DNA from: an uncultured Fibrobacter sp.
Lineage (GTDB): Bacteria > Fibrobacterota > Fibrobacteria > Fibrobacterales > Fibrobacteraceae
Assembly: GCA_934699585.1 (NCBI GenBank)
Contig: CAKUWY010000004.1
Location: forward strand, 1 to 64,000
Direction: 5' to 3'
Length of the DNA: 64,000 nt
Of the stretch, positions 53,567 to 62,042 are shown piece by piece. Each line of letters begins with the position of its first letter. Within the stretch, counting starts at the first letter, position 1. Under the pieces are notes generated by a model. The model had not been told where the DNA came from and did no database searches. It worked only from the letters and a program-made list of their open reading frames with translations. Position numbers and translations under genes: made by a program.

Positions 53567-53932
53567 TTAATCGCCCCCCTTTTTGGCCATAATGCGCAGG
53601 AAGTTTTCCCGCTTGAAGTCGTTCCGGTGCTCCATGCAGAAGCGGGGGTAAACCGTCTGCTTGGGGAACACCTTGATGGTGAACTTTTCGTCGCAGCCTT
53701 CCAGACAGCACTTGAAGGTGAGGTCCATGGACTCCGTATAGTTGTGGCGGAAGATGATGTTCTTGGACTCGATGCTGTCCATGCTCTTCTTCTGCTTCTG
53801 GCGCTGCTTGATGTCGCGGTGCAGTTCGCAGTACTTGGCGATGGGGTGGCCCCAGAACTCGCGACCGCAGCCAGGTTCCTGGCAGATTTTCAGCTTGATG
53901 CGCTTTTTCTTTTTGTACTTGGGTAACTGCAT
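53567..53932 (-). CDS. Small double zinc-ribbon protein
   Basis: 121 residues from the ATG at 53932 (MQLPKYKKKKRIK), preceded by TGGAGA. Very basic start, then two similar metal-binding clusters: CQEPGCGREF...YCELH and CCLEGCDEKF...FCMEH, each Cys-x4-Cys ... Cys-x2-His. Between them is a charged linker. It could bind RNA, DNA or a protein partner; no known family is recognised. Confidence 0.75.
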   Translation of the reverse strand: MQLPKYKKKKRIKLKICQEPGCGREFWGHPIAKYCELHRDIKQRQKQKKSMDSIESKNIIFRHNYTESMDLTFKCCLEGCDEKFTIKVFPKQTVYPRFCMEHRNDFKRENFLRIMAKKGGD

Positions 53933-54052
53933 AGTGTCTCCAGAGGCTTGTTCGCCATTGTGTGGGAAAGATAGCAAAATTTTTTTAGCAAGGCTTTTTT
54001 GGGGCGAAAAAAGCGTCTATAAAGGTAAAGGGCCTTTTTTTTAGGAGGTTTT

Positions 54053-54973
54053 ATGGCTTGCTTTTTGCTGAATTTTGTTGTTTGGGTCAGGATGCCCTTA
54101 TGTGTTGCCGCTATTGCGGCCCTGTGCTGCTTTGTGCCGGCAGGGTGCACCTGGGTGAGCGAAGCGGGGGAGGAGGAACGCCCCTTGCGTGTGACGGTGC
54201 TGGACGTGGGGCAGGGACTTGCGGTGTTGCTGGAGCATGACGGACGGTTCGCCCTCTATGACGCGGGGCCCGATTCGGCGGGAGTGGCCGACAGCCTCGG
54301 GGCCAGGGGCGTCCAGGAACTGGAGTGGGTAGTGTTGAGTCACAACCATCGGGACCATGTAGGCGGGTTTGTGGAGTTGAAGGACATTCGGGTGAAACAT
54401 CTTTTCGTGGGGCCCGATACGGCAGGCGGTGTATGGAGGGATAGCGTGCTGTATATAGCTCACAAGCGGGGAATTCCGGTGGATACGCTTTTGCGGGGCC
54501 GCACATTGCAATTCGAGTCGTCGGGTGGTTCATCTGGTGACGGGTTTTCCGGTTTCGGTGAGGCGCCGGACATTCGGGTGCTGTGGCCTACGGACTATGA
54601 CGTGGTGTCGGGAAACCACGGGAGCGTCGTGCTGCAGGTGGCGTGGGGCAAGGCTTCGGCCCTCTTGACTGGCGACCTGGACAGCCTGGGGGAGCGAGGT
54701 CTGCTGGAGCTGTCGCCGACCCTAACGGCGGACTTGTTGCAGGTGGGGCATCACGGTTCTGCAGGAAGCAGCGGTCTCCAGTTCCTCGCGCAGGTGTCGC
54801 CGGAATATGCGGTGGCAAGCGTTGGGGCAACAAACCCTTACGGCCACCCGTCGGAGCAGGTTGTGCAGAAGCTGAAATACGTGCTGGGCGATTCCCTGCG
54901 GTTTTTCCGCACGGATAAGGATGGGAGCGCCTGCTTTGAACTGTGGCCGGGGATGGGCGTGATTAGTCCCTGA
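54053..54973 (+). CDS. ComEC-like metallo-beta-lactamase lipoprotein
   Basis: 306 residues; the start at 54053 has AGGAGG in front. The N-terminus ends in CCFVPAGC, a lipobox. The rest is the ComEC/Rec2 C-terminal MBL domain: VTVLDVGQGLAVLL, ALYDAGPD, the metal motif SHNHRDHVGG, GDLDSLGE and LLQVGHHGSAGSS. Competence ComEC has this domain behind a membrane channel; here it stands alone on a lipid anchor, probably a nuclease or hydrolase in the envelope. Confidence 0.85.
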   Translation: MACFLLNFVVWVRMPLCVAAIAALCCFVPAGCTWVSEAGEEERPLRVTVLDVGQGLAVLLEHDGRFALYDAGPDSAGVADSLGARGVQELEWVVLSHNHRDHVGGFVELKDIRVKHLFVGPDTAGGVWRDSVLYIAHKRGIPVDTLLRGRTLQFESSGGSSGDGFSGFGEAPDIRVLWPTDYDVVSGNHGSVVLQVAWGKASALLTGDLDSLGERGLLELSPTLTADLLQVGHHGSAGSSGLQFLAQVSPEYAVASVGATNPYGHPSEQVVQKLKYVLGDSLRFFRTDKDGSACFELWPGMGVISP

Positions 54974-55709
54974 ACCCGATGCGGGCCTGGAAATGGCACT
55001 TGGTCATGTCGGCGGCGTTCATGCCAAAGATATAGGCGTGGTGGTTGGTGTTCTTGAAACGCACCAGGTTCACCTTTTCGCCTAGGGGAATCTGCTGGAT
55101 GTAGTTCATTTGTATGGAACGGATGCCCCGGTCCTTGATTTCTTCTTTGCTGAGCACGTCGGTGACCCAATCTACATATCGGCAGTGGTTCACGTGCTGG
55201 TTCATGTCCAGGTCGCTGTAGTGGGCGGTCTCCTGTTGCACCACGGCGGGGTCGATACTCGGGTCCAGAATGTCCATCATCTCGGGCAGGGCGTTCTTGC
55301 CCGGAAACAGCGGGATGGGGTAAGGGCTATTGGCCGGGTTTTCGGACTTGCCTGTCTTGAGGTTCACCAGGAGCCACGACGATGTGGCCTGGGCGATGGC
55401 GTTTCCCCGGGCGTCCAAGATAGAATAGTCCTTGAGGCACACCTTGTCCTTGTAGAATTCCTTGGCCCAGGTGGAAATGGAAATTTTTTCGCCCCACAGG
55501 GGAACGTGCAAAATCCGGAGCTTGATGCGGGTGATGACGGTGGTGTAGCCCGCCTTCATCATTTTCCAGAGGCCAAAACCGTTTGCTTCGGCGTCGGCGA
55601 TGGCGGTTTCTTCCATGAACAGGAACAGGTTGGAAAGTTTCAGTCGGCTGTGGAGGTCGCAATCCGAAAAACGGACTTCGAATTCCTTGGTAGTGATTTC
55701 TGGTTCCAT
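54963..55709 (-). CDS. Acyl-ACP thioesterase
   Basis: 248 residues, a double hotdog protein of the FatA/FatB-like bacterial family. The first hotdog starts FSDCDLHSRLKLSNLFLFMEETA; the second carries YSDLDMNQHVNHCRYVDWV with the conserved Asn-x-His catalytic pair. Releases fatty acids from ACP. Its 3' end overlaps the convergent ComEC-like gene by 11 bases. Confidence 0.9.
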   Translation of the reverse strand: MEPEITTKEFEVRFSDCDLHSRLKLSNLFLFMEETAIADAEANGFGLWKMMKAGYTTVITRIKLRILHVPLWGEKISISTWAKEFYKDKVCLKDYSILDARGNAIAQATSSWLLVNLKTGKSENPANSPYPIPLFPGKNALPEMMDILDPSIDPAVVQQETAHYSDLDMNQHVNHCRYVDWVTDVLSKEEIKDRGIRSIQMNYIQQIPLGEKVNLVRFKNTNHHAYIFGMNAADMTKCHFQARIGFRD

Positions 55710-55808
55710 AGGTTCCTCGCGGCTCTAGTTTGCAGGGGCTGCCTTTGCGGCCTCTTTTGCGGAGTGGAGCTCCATCGGCTCCGTCTTAAAAATGTATAAT
55801 TTTTACGT

Positions 55809-57131
55809 ATGGAAGATTTTCAGTTCCGCAAGAGTTTTGAGCAGTTGCCCGCTTTCAAGTCCTTCGAGGGGACTATCCAGTTACCGGGCTCCAAGAGTAT
55901 CACGAATCGCGCTTTTTTGATTTCGGCCCTGGCAAACGGAAAAACCAGGTTGCACAACCTGCTGAAAAGCGACGATACCCGCTACATGGGCGAGGCCCTG
56001 CAGAAGCTGGGCGTGGAAATCCAGTTTTCGGATGATTTTTCGGAGGCGGTAGTCTGCGGAAACGCTGGCCCCGTGGATGCTCCCGCTGGGCGTCCGGGTG
56101 CTCCCGTGGAGCTGTTCCTCGGAAACGCGGGCACGGCCATGCGGTCCTTGACGGCAGCCCTGACCCTTGGTCACGGGGAATTTGTCTTGCGGGGCGAAGA
56201 ACGCATGCGGGAACGCCCCATCCTGGATTTGGTGGAAGCCCTCCAGAGCCTTGGAGCGGATGTCTCCTACGAGGAGACGGAAGGTTATCCGCCGGTCCGT
56301 ATCAAGGCGGATGGGCTTAAGGGCGGTTCTGTTTCTGTGCGCGGGAATATTTCTAGCCAGTACCTGACGGCCCTCTTGATTTGTGCACCCTATTGCAATG
56401 AACCCTTGCACATTCATGTAGAGGGAGAATTGATTTCGGCGCCCTACGTGCTTTTGACCCTGGACGTGATGAAACGTTTCGGGATAGAGGTCAAGCACGA
56501 AGGGCTTTCTGATTTCTACGTGCCCAAGGGCGTTTACCAGAGCCCGGGGGACTACACCGTCGAGGGCGACGCCAGTTCTGCAAGTTACCCGCTGGCCGCC
56601 GCCGCCATCTCGGGAGGCAGCGTCAAGGTCTTGGGCATGGGTTTCGAAAGTATCCAGGGAGATCTTGCCTTTGTGCATGTGCTGGAGCGTATGGGCGTGC
56701 AGGTAAAGCTTGGCCCCGACTGGGTGGAATGCACGGGCCCCAAGGGCAAGCTGAAGAGTCTCGGCGAATTCAATGCCGTAGAAATTCCCGATGCTGCCAT
56801 GACCCTTGCCGTGCTTGCGCTTTTTGCCGACGGTCCTATGACCATTTCGGGTATCGCCAGCTGGCGCGTGAAGGAGACGGACCGCATTGCCGCCATGGCC
56901 GCAGAGCTCCGCAAGGTTGGCGCCGAAGTTCGCGAATCGATGGACTCTATCACGGTGACCCCGCCGAAAGATTTGCAGAGCGCCTCCATCGAGACTTACA
57001 ACGACCATCGCATGGCCATGTGTTTTAGCCTTGTTTCTTTGGGTGGCGTGTCCATCAAGATTCTGGACCCCGCCTGCGTGAACAAGACCTACCCGAGTTT
57101 CTTCGAGGATTTCAAACGGTTCGCCAAATGA
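55809..57131 (+). CDS. aroA: 3-phosphoshikimate 1-carboxyvinyltransferase (EPSP synthase)
   Basis: 440 residues. Motifs: LPGSKSITNRAFLISALANG, LFLGNAGTAMRSLTAAL, GDASSASYPLAAAA, RVKETDRIAAMAAELRKVGA and YNDHRMAMCFSL. Makes EPSP from shikimate 3-phosphate and PEP in the aromatic pathway. The stop overlaps the start of the next gene (ATGA). Confidence 0.97.
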   Translation: MEDFQFRKSFEQLPAFKSFEGTIQLPGSKSITNRAFLISALANGKTRLHNLLKSDDTRYMGEALQKLGVEIQFSDDFSEAVVCGNAGPVDAPAGRPGAPVELFLGNAGTAMRSLTAALTLGHGEFVLRGEERMRERPILDLVEALQSLGADVSYEETEGYPPVRIKADGLKGGSVSVRGNISSQYLTALLICAPYCNEPLHIHVEGELISAPYVLLTLDVMKRFGIEVKHEGLSDFYVPKGVYQSPGDYTVEGDASSASYPLAAAAISGGSVKVLGMGFESIQGDLAFVHVLERMGVQVKLGPDWVECTGPKGKLKSLGEFNAVEIPDAAMTLAVLALFADGPMTISGIASWRVKETDRIAAMAAELRKVGAEVRESMDSITVTPPKDLQSASIETYNDHRMAMCFSLVSLGGVSIKILDPACVNKTYPSFFEDFKRFAK

Positions 57132-58702
57132 CCCGGTTTGCAAAAAATGTTTCTACCGTCTTGACGCTTGCACTGGTGTGCCTTTTCTCGGTGCATTCTC
57201 TGGCATCGCAGCCTGCCCTGGTGACGCCTCCGGACGATACCCTTTCCCTTTGGGTCATGGACAACGGTATCGGTTCCCAGCGGGCGCTTGGGCGCATTGT
57301 CAAACGGTTCCAGCGCGAAACGAAAAACCCTGTAAGCATCAGGTTCTTGAATTGGGGCGAGGCCTTTGCCGAAATTTCCAAGGCGCTGAACAATGCAGAT
57401 TCTGCGGCAGCGAACGGCAATGGCCCGGACGTTTTGCAGTTGGGCTCTACCTGGGTTCCTTTCTTTGCTTCGTCCGGGGCGATTGAACCTTTGGACTCCT
57501 ACCTGGAACAGGTAGGGGCCACACGATTCTTCAAGGAGAGTTTCAAGGCGGCCCGCTTGCCCCAGGATTCCCTGGTGTATTCTTTCCCGTGGTTTGTAGA
57601 TGTGAGGGCCCTGTATGCCAACGAGAAGATGTGGAAAAAACTTGCGCTGAAAAAAGGGGAGGTGGATTCCTACTCCGAATTTATAGGTGTGCTGCGGGCT
57701 TTCGCGAAAAACGCCGCTGGCGGTTCCGATAGTGCACCCAAGGTAGCGCCCTTCGCCTTGCCCGGAAAGGGGGACTGGACCGGTCCGCAACACATGGCGC
57801 CCTTCATCTGGAGCTTTGGCGGAGATTTCATCACGAAGACTCCTGCGGGTTACCGCAGCGCCCTGCTGGATTCTACGACCCTCAAGGGGTTGGCCTACTA
57901 CCTCAGGATTTTTACCGATAGGGAAATTTCCCCTTACGGTCTGGACGAAAATTCCGTGCAGGAAACGGAACGGTTTATCGGTGGCGGGCAGCTGGTGCTG
58001 TACGGCACCTCCGAAATTATCCGCCAGATGGAAATTGCAAGCAAGGACGGCGGCCTCAAGGATTCGCCCATCGCCGAAGACGGAATAACCATCGTGGAGC
58101 CTCTGGCGGGGCACTCGGGAATCGTTTCTTTTGTTGGCGGAAGCCATCTGGTGTTGCCCAAGGCTCACAGGCCTGCTGCAGAACGGCTTCTCTGCTACCT
58201 GCTCCGGGCCGACAATATGGACGCCTACACCCGACAGGTCGGGTTCTTGCCTGCTGACGAAAGCATCGTGAACATCTGGGACAAGGACGCCCGCTATTCC
58301 AGGATTATTGAGACCATGAAAACCGGAAAGTCTTTCCCGAACATTCCGGAATGGGTGACTATCGAAGGATTATTGATAGAGTTTTCCAATGCCTTGGGCG
58401 ACTTGTTTAGGGAAGGTTCTTCGCGGGAGGCTGTGGAGGACCAGACGGTGGAATTGTTCTGGGATGTCCACCAGAAGATCAACAAGTCTCTTGGCTTTGC
58501 CGACACGCTGGACAAAGCCCACGCCGTTTCCCATATCAAGAGTTTGGTGTTTGCCCCTGTTGAAGAAGTGACTCCTGAATCCATGACGGTTGTCGTCGAA
58601 GATGAGGGCGGCTCCATCTGGGTGTTTGTTTTGGTTGTGGTCATTGCGGCTGTTGCCGCCATCGCGGGCATGGCCCTGTCGGCCCTTGTCAGGAAGAAGT
58701 AG
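57128..58702 (+). CDS. Extracellular solute-binding-like protein with C-terminal membrane anchor
   Basis: 524 residues. Signal peptide (LTLALVCLFSVHSLAS), then a family-1-type sugar-binding fold (LSLWVMDNGIGSQRALGRIVKRFQ, GPDVLQLGSTW, GGDFITKTPAGYRSALLDS). A C-terminal helix (WVFVLVVVIAAVAAIAGMALSALV plus RKK) anchors it in the membrane. No ABC permease or ATPase is near. Translationally coupled to aroA, although the functions seem unrelated; it could be a sensory or scaffolding use of the fold. Confidence 0.8.
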   Translation: MTRFAKNVSTVLTLALVCLFSVHSLASQPALVTPPDDTLSLWVMDNGIGSQRALGRIVKRFQRETKNPVSIRFLNWGEAFAEISKALNNADSAAANGNGPDVLQLGSTWVPFFASSGAIEPLDSYLEQVGATRFFKESFKAARLPQDSLVYSFPWFVDVRALYANEKMWKKLALKKGEVDSYSEFIGVLRAFAKNAAGGSDSAPKVAPFALPGKGDWTGPQHMAPFIWSFGGDFITKTPAGYRSALLDSTTLKGLAYYLRIFTDREISPYGLDENSVQETERFIGGGQLVLYGTSEIIRQMEIASKDGGLKDSPIAEDGITIVEPLAGHSGIVSFVGGSHLVLPKAHRPAAERLLCYLLRADNMDAYTRQVGFLPADESIVNIWDKDARYSRIIETMKTGKSFPNIPEWVTIEGLLIEFSNALGDLFREGSSREAVEDQTVELFWDVHQKINKSLGFADTLDKAHAVSHIKSLVFAPVEEVTPESMTVVVEDEGGSIWVFVLVVVIAAVAAIAGMALSALVRKK

Positions 58703-58705
58703 CGG

Positions 58706-60868
58706 ATGATGAAATTGCTCCGTTGCCTTGCGTTCTGTGCTTTTGTGGCAGCCCCGCTGTTTGCCGGGATAGACTTGGCGCCTTATCAGACCTACGTGGA
58801 TTCTGTTGTGCCTGGTTCCCGTCTCGGAATTTCGGTGCGCTCCCTCAAGAGCGGTAAGGAACTGGCGAACATCCGCGGCGAAGAAAAGTTCACTCCGGCG
58901 AGCACCCTCAAAACCTTGACCACGGCGACGGCCCTGCACTTTTTGCCCCTGGACTATGCTCCCGAAACGAAAATTTCTTTGATGGGAAGTGTCCAGCAGA
59001 AAAAGTTCCTGGGCTCGGTGCAGATTCGCGGTGAAGGGGACCCGAATTTTTCGGGACGCTACTATGCGGATCCTTTTTACATGATAGATGCCATGGTGGA
59101 TTCCATCCATGCATTGGGAATCGATACCATCCGCGGGACTATCGATTTGGATACGGGTTTTTATGACGGCCCCTGGAAGGCGGAACACTGGCGCAAGAAT
59201 TTTTACGACGCCTGGTACGGTGCCGAAATCGCCCCGCTGGACTTTAACGACAATTGCACTATGGTCCGTTTCAAGCCCGGCGAAAAGGAAGGGGATTCGG
59301 CTATCGTCTCCATTGTGCCTGACGTGGGCTACGTGACAGTCAAGAACGACCTGAAGACCGTTCCCGGAAAAAAGAGAAAATGGACTTGGGCCTTGGAACC
59401 TGACAAGTCCGTGATTACCCTGGGTGGAACTATCGGCATGGACGTGGATTCCGCAAGTCTCGTGCTCCCTATCCGTAACCCTGTGGGGTATTTCCGTGCG
59501 GCGTTCATGTACATGCTCAAGGAAAACGGCATTGTCTTCGAAGAGAACCATGACATTCCCCAGGGCATCGAAATCAAGCGGTTCATCTTTTCGGCGGCGC
59601 CATTCCTGAGCATTCTGGACGAAATCAATCAGCGTAGCCAGAACTACCACGCCGAAAGTCTTTTCCGCAACATGGGCGGCAAGATTCTCGGCAAGGGCAA
59701 CGTAGAGAACGGAAAGAAACTGGAAGAAAAGTTCCTTACGGAAATGGGCCTGAGTTTCGATGATTTTGAAGTCTGGGACGGAAGCGGTCTTTCGCCCAAG
59801 AACAAGCTGAAACCCTCCGTAGAAACGCAGTTGCTGGCCAAGATGGCCCGGCACCCCAGAGGCGAGTTCTACATGAACAGCTTTGCAGGCCCGAAGGTGG
59901 GTACGGGCGCCAAGCGCATGACGGACCTGAAATACACGTGGCTTACCCGATTCAAGACGGGGTTCATCGGCGAGGCCCACGGCCTGGTGGGCTACCTGTT
60001 CCCTATGGACGGCGATACCTTGACGGTGGCCATGTACCTGAACGAGACGGGCAAGAACAAGGACGCCACCCTGAAAGACGTGCTGGACACCCTTTGGATG
60101 CGCCTTATCGCCCAGACAAACGACGACTATGCGTCGCTCCTCAAGATGAAGGAGATGTGGCTCGACGCCCAGAATATCCGCGGGCTGGACGCTCGCCTGG
60201 AGTACTTCTCCCGCAAGATGGAAGGAACTCCTTATTTGCTCGGGCCCATGGGCGAGGGGTACCTGGATTCCATCGAGACAAAGCCGCTAGTCTATATGGA
60301 TTCCGTAGATTGCGTGACCTATATCGAGCACGCCCTGGCCATGGCACTAGCCACAAGTGAAGATTCCCTTTTCAAGGTGCTGCAGAACATCCGCTACAAG
60401 GATGGAATTATCGATTACAGCCACCGCAAGCACTATCTGCTTGCCGACTGGGCTAGCGATACAAGGTTTACCCGCAAGCTTTCCATGCCTGGGGATACGG
60501 TGGTGGTGAAGACTATAGGCAAGAACGAATTTTTCAAGAAGAAAAACCTGAAATACCTGGTAAATGGCAAGGAAGCCGTTGACCCTGCCGTAGAAATCCG
60601 CTATTTGCCTTATGACAAGGCCCTAGAATGGGCAGGGCGTGTTTACGAAGGGCCCGTGAAGGTGCAGGGTGTCGGCCTTGTGGCTCCTATGGAGAATCTG
60701 GACGCTACCCACACGGGATTTATGGTGCTCACTCCTGGTGAGCTTCCCATGTTCCGTCACGCCGCTTTCAAAAAACAGGTGCTGGAAATTCCTTTTAAGG
60801 AATATCTGGAAGGTCGAAGCGCCAAAAGCGTTCCGGGCGTTGCTTTCTTTGAATTCGTGAAGCCTTGA
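58706..60868 (+). CDS. DacB-type D,D-carboxypeptidase fused to a DUF1460 domain
   Basis: 720 residues with signal peptide (CLAFCAFVAAPLFAG). Residues ~20-480 are a peptidase S13 (PBP4) domain: nucleophile motif PASTLKTL (S-x-x-K), SQN in QRSQNYHAESLF, and FKTGF. Residues ~490-720 match DUF1460, an amidase-like NlpC-type fold: GTPYLLGPMGEG, VDCVTYIEHAL with the probable nucleophile Cys, and THTGFMV with His. Both act on peptidoglycan, so this is a bifunctional wall-trimming enzyme. Starts three bases after the preceding gene. Confidence 0.9.
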   Translation: MMKLLRCLAFCAFVAAPLFAGIDLAPYQTYVDSVVPGSRLGISVRSLKSGKELANIRGEEKFTPASTLKTLTTATALHFLPLDYAPETKISLMGSVQQKKFLGSVQIRGEGDPNFSGRYYADPFYMIDAMVDSIHALGIDTIRGTIDLDTGFYDGPWKAEHWRKNFYDAWYGAEIAPLDFNDNCTMVRFKPGEKEGDSAIVSIVPDVGYVTVKNDLKTVPGKKRKWTWALEPDKSVITLGGTIGMDVDSASLVLPIRNPVGYFRAAFMYMLKENGIVFEENHDIPQGIEIKRFIFSAAPFLSILDEINQRSQNYHAESLFRNMGGKILGKGNVENGKKLEEKFLTEMGLSFDDFEVWDGSGLSPKNKLKPSVETQLLAKMARHPRGEFYMNSFAGPKVGTGAKRMTDLKYTWLTRFKTGFIGEAHGLVGYLFPMDGDTLTVAMYLNETGKNKDATLKDVLDTLWMRLIAQTNDDYASLLKMKEMWLDAQNIRGLDARLEYFSRKMEGTPYLLGPMGEGYLDSIETKPLVYMDSVDCVTYIEHALAMALATSEDSLFKVLQNIRYKDGIIDYSHRKHYLLADWASDTRFTRKLSMPGDTVVVKTIGKNEFFKKKNLKYLVNGKEAVDPAVEIRYLPYDKALEWAGRVYEGPVKVQGVGLVAPMENLDATHTGFMVLTPGELPMFRHAAFKKQVLEIPFKEYLEGRSAKSVPGVAFFEFVKP

Positions 60869-60876
60869 TCGAAGGT

Positions 60877-61344
60877 CTAGTCACCGTAATCAAAGGCGAG
60901 AATAGCCACCATCTCGTGGTCTCCGGTACTGCCCTGCGCAGGACTGACTTCGGATTCGTTATGCTCGAAAAGGGTCCAGGCGTCTGGCGCCCAGCCGTAG
61001 GGATTGGTGGTCAGTTCCTTACCTATGGCGATTTCAGCGGCCTCTACGTGTTCCCAGTGGATGGGGCCTGCAGGGGCCTTGTAATACCGGAGCATACCCA
61101 GGGCTTCCATGGATTCCGGATGGTCGTCTACCAGCTGATAGACACAGTCCTTGTAGCTTTCGCCCCTCAGGCGTATCACACGGTAGAGTCGTTTACGGCC
61201 CAGGAATTTCTGAAGGTCTCCGTGATGGACCTCAATCTTGCCGCCTTCGCCAAAAAAGACGGTTAGTTCGCGAAATACTTCGGAACTTTCGTCCAGAAAG
61301 GGCGAGAGTTTCTTGATGAGGGCGTTGACTTCACTTGGGACCAT
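60877..61344 (-). CDS. Hypothetical cytoplasmic protein
   Basis: 155 residues, no signal peptide or membrane helix. Acidic at the end. Has EVHHGDLQKFLGRKRLYRVIRLRG and WEHVEAAEIAIGKELTTNPYGW, but I recognise no family. Convergent with the DacB fusion. Confidence 0.6.
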   Translation of the reverse strand: MVPSEVNALIKKLSPFLDESSEVFRELTVFFGEGGKIEVHHGDLQKFLGRKRLYRVIRLRGESYKDCVYQLVDDHPESMEALGMLRYYKAPAGPIHWEHVEAAEIAIGKELTTNPYGWAPDAWTLFEHNESEVSPAQGSTGDHEMVAILAFDYGD

Positions 61345-61505
61345 GCCTTAATTATAGATAAAAAAAACGACGATTTGCGCTTGAAAAAAGAGAATTTGCG
61401 TCAAAATACAATTTATAATGATAATTGATTAAATTTATTAAAATTATCAATTTTTATTTATGGAAAAGAAAAGGTATATTAATGGTGTAGAACAAAGAGG
61501 TCTTT
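61345..61505. promoter_or_regulatory. AT-rich intergenic region with inverted repeat
   Basis: Separates divergent genes. Contains AATTGAT (61423-61429) and ATCAATT (61446-61452), perfect 7-bp arms with a 16-base spacer; in AT-rich DNA this may be chance. AAAGAGG lies before the ATG at 61506. Confidence 0.35.
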
Positions 61506-62042
61506 ATGAAGACGGCAAAAAAATTATGGAGTGCTTTGGTGGTTGCGGTGTCTTTGGCCTTTGCTGGTTCTGACCCGCTAGAGGCTGCCATATCGGCGTA
61601 TGTCGTCGATGAATTCGGCCCGCATTATGCGAAGTCCGACGCAACTATCCCTGTTGTCAATGTGTTGATGACCAAAACGACTAAGCAAGGCGAAACACTG
61701 GCCTGGGGATCGTTCTGGGTGTTCAATTACGAACTCCGCGGCGATACCCTTTTCTGTGTTTCGGGGGGCAATTACCCTGGGGTGGCTCACCTGAAAAAGT
61801 CTGACAAGGGAGGCTATGTTGTCACAGGTATAGACGTTGTTGAAGATGGCTCCCGCTACGACAAGAGCGCCAGAAAAATCTTTGGCGAATACTATGACGA
61901 ATGGGTGAAGAACATGTCAAATAACGAAACCCTCCGCGAAAACAAGCGCGCCGAGATGATTGGCGACTATGTTAAGGCGAAGGGTCTTTCGGCCAAGATG
62001 TATCAGGATTACGGCTGGGAGGCCAAACCCATTTTCCGTTAG
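61506..62042 (+). CDS. Hypothetical exported protein
   Basis: 178 residues with a signal peptide (KKLWSALVVAVSLAFAGSDP). The mature part, rich in Tyr and Gly (GSFWVFNYELRGDTLFCVSGGNYPGV), is globular; no family is recognised. A good ribosome site precedes it. Convergent with pflB, ending one base before the pflB stop. Confidence 0.65.
   Translation: MKTAKKLWSALVVAVSLAFAGSDPLEAAISAYVVDEFGPHYAKSDATIPVVNVLMTKTTKQGETLAWGSFWVFNYELRGDTLFCVSGGNYPGVAHLKKSDKGGYVVTGIDVVEDGSRYDKSARKIFGEYYDEWVKNMSNNETLRENKRAEMIGDYVKAKGLSAKMYQDYGWEAKPIFR

Noticed and set aside
58370..59980. A 536-codon minus-strand frame
   Set aside because: Covers parts of two real plus-strand genes and has no signal peptide or known motif.
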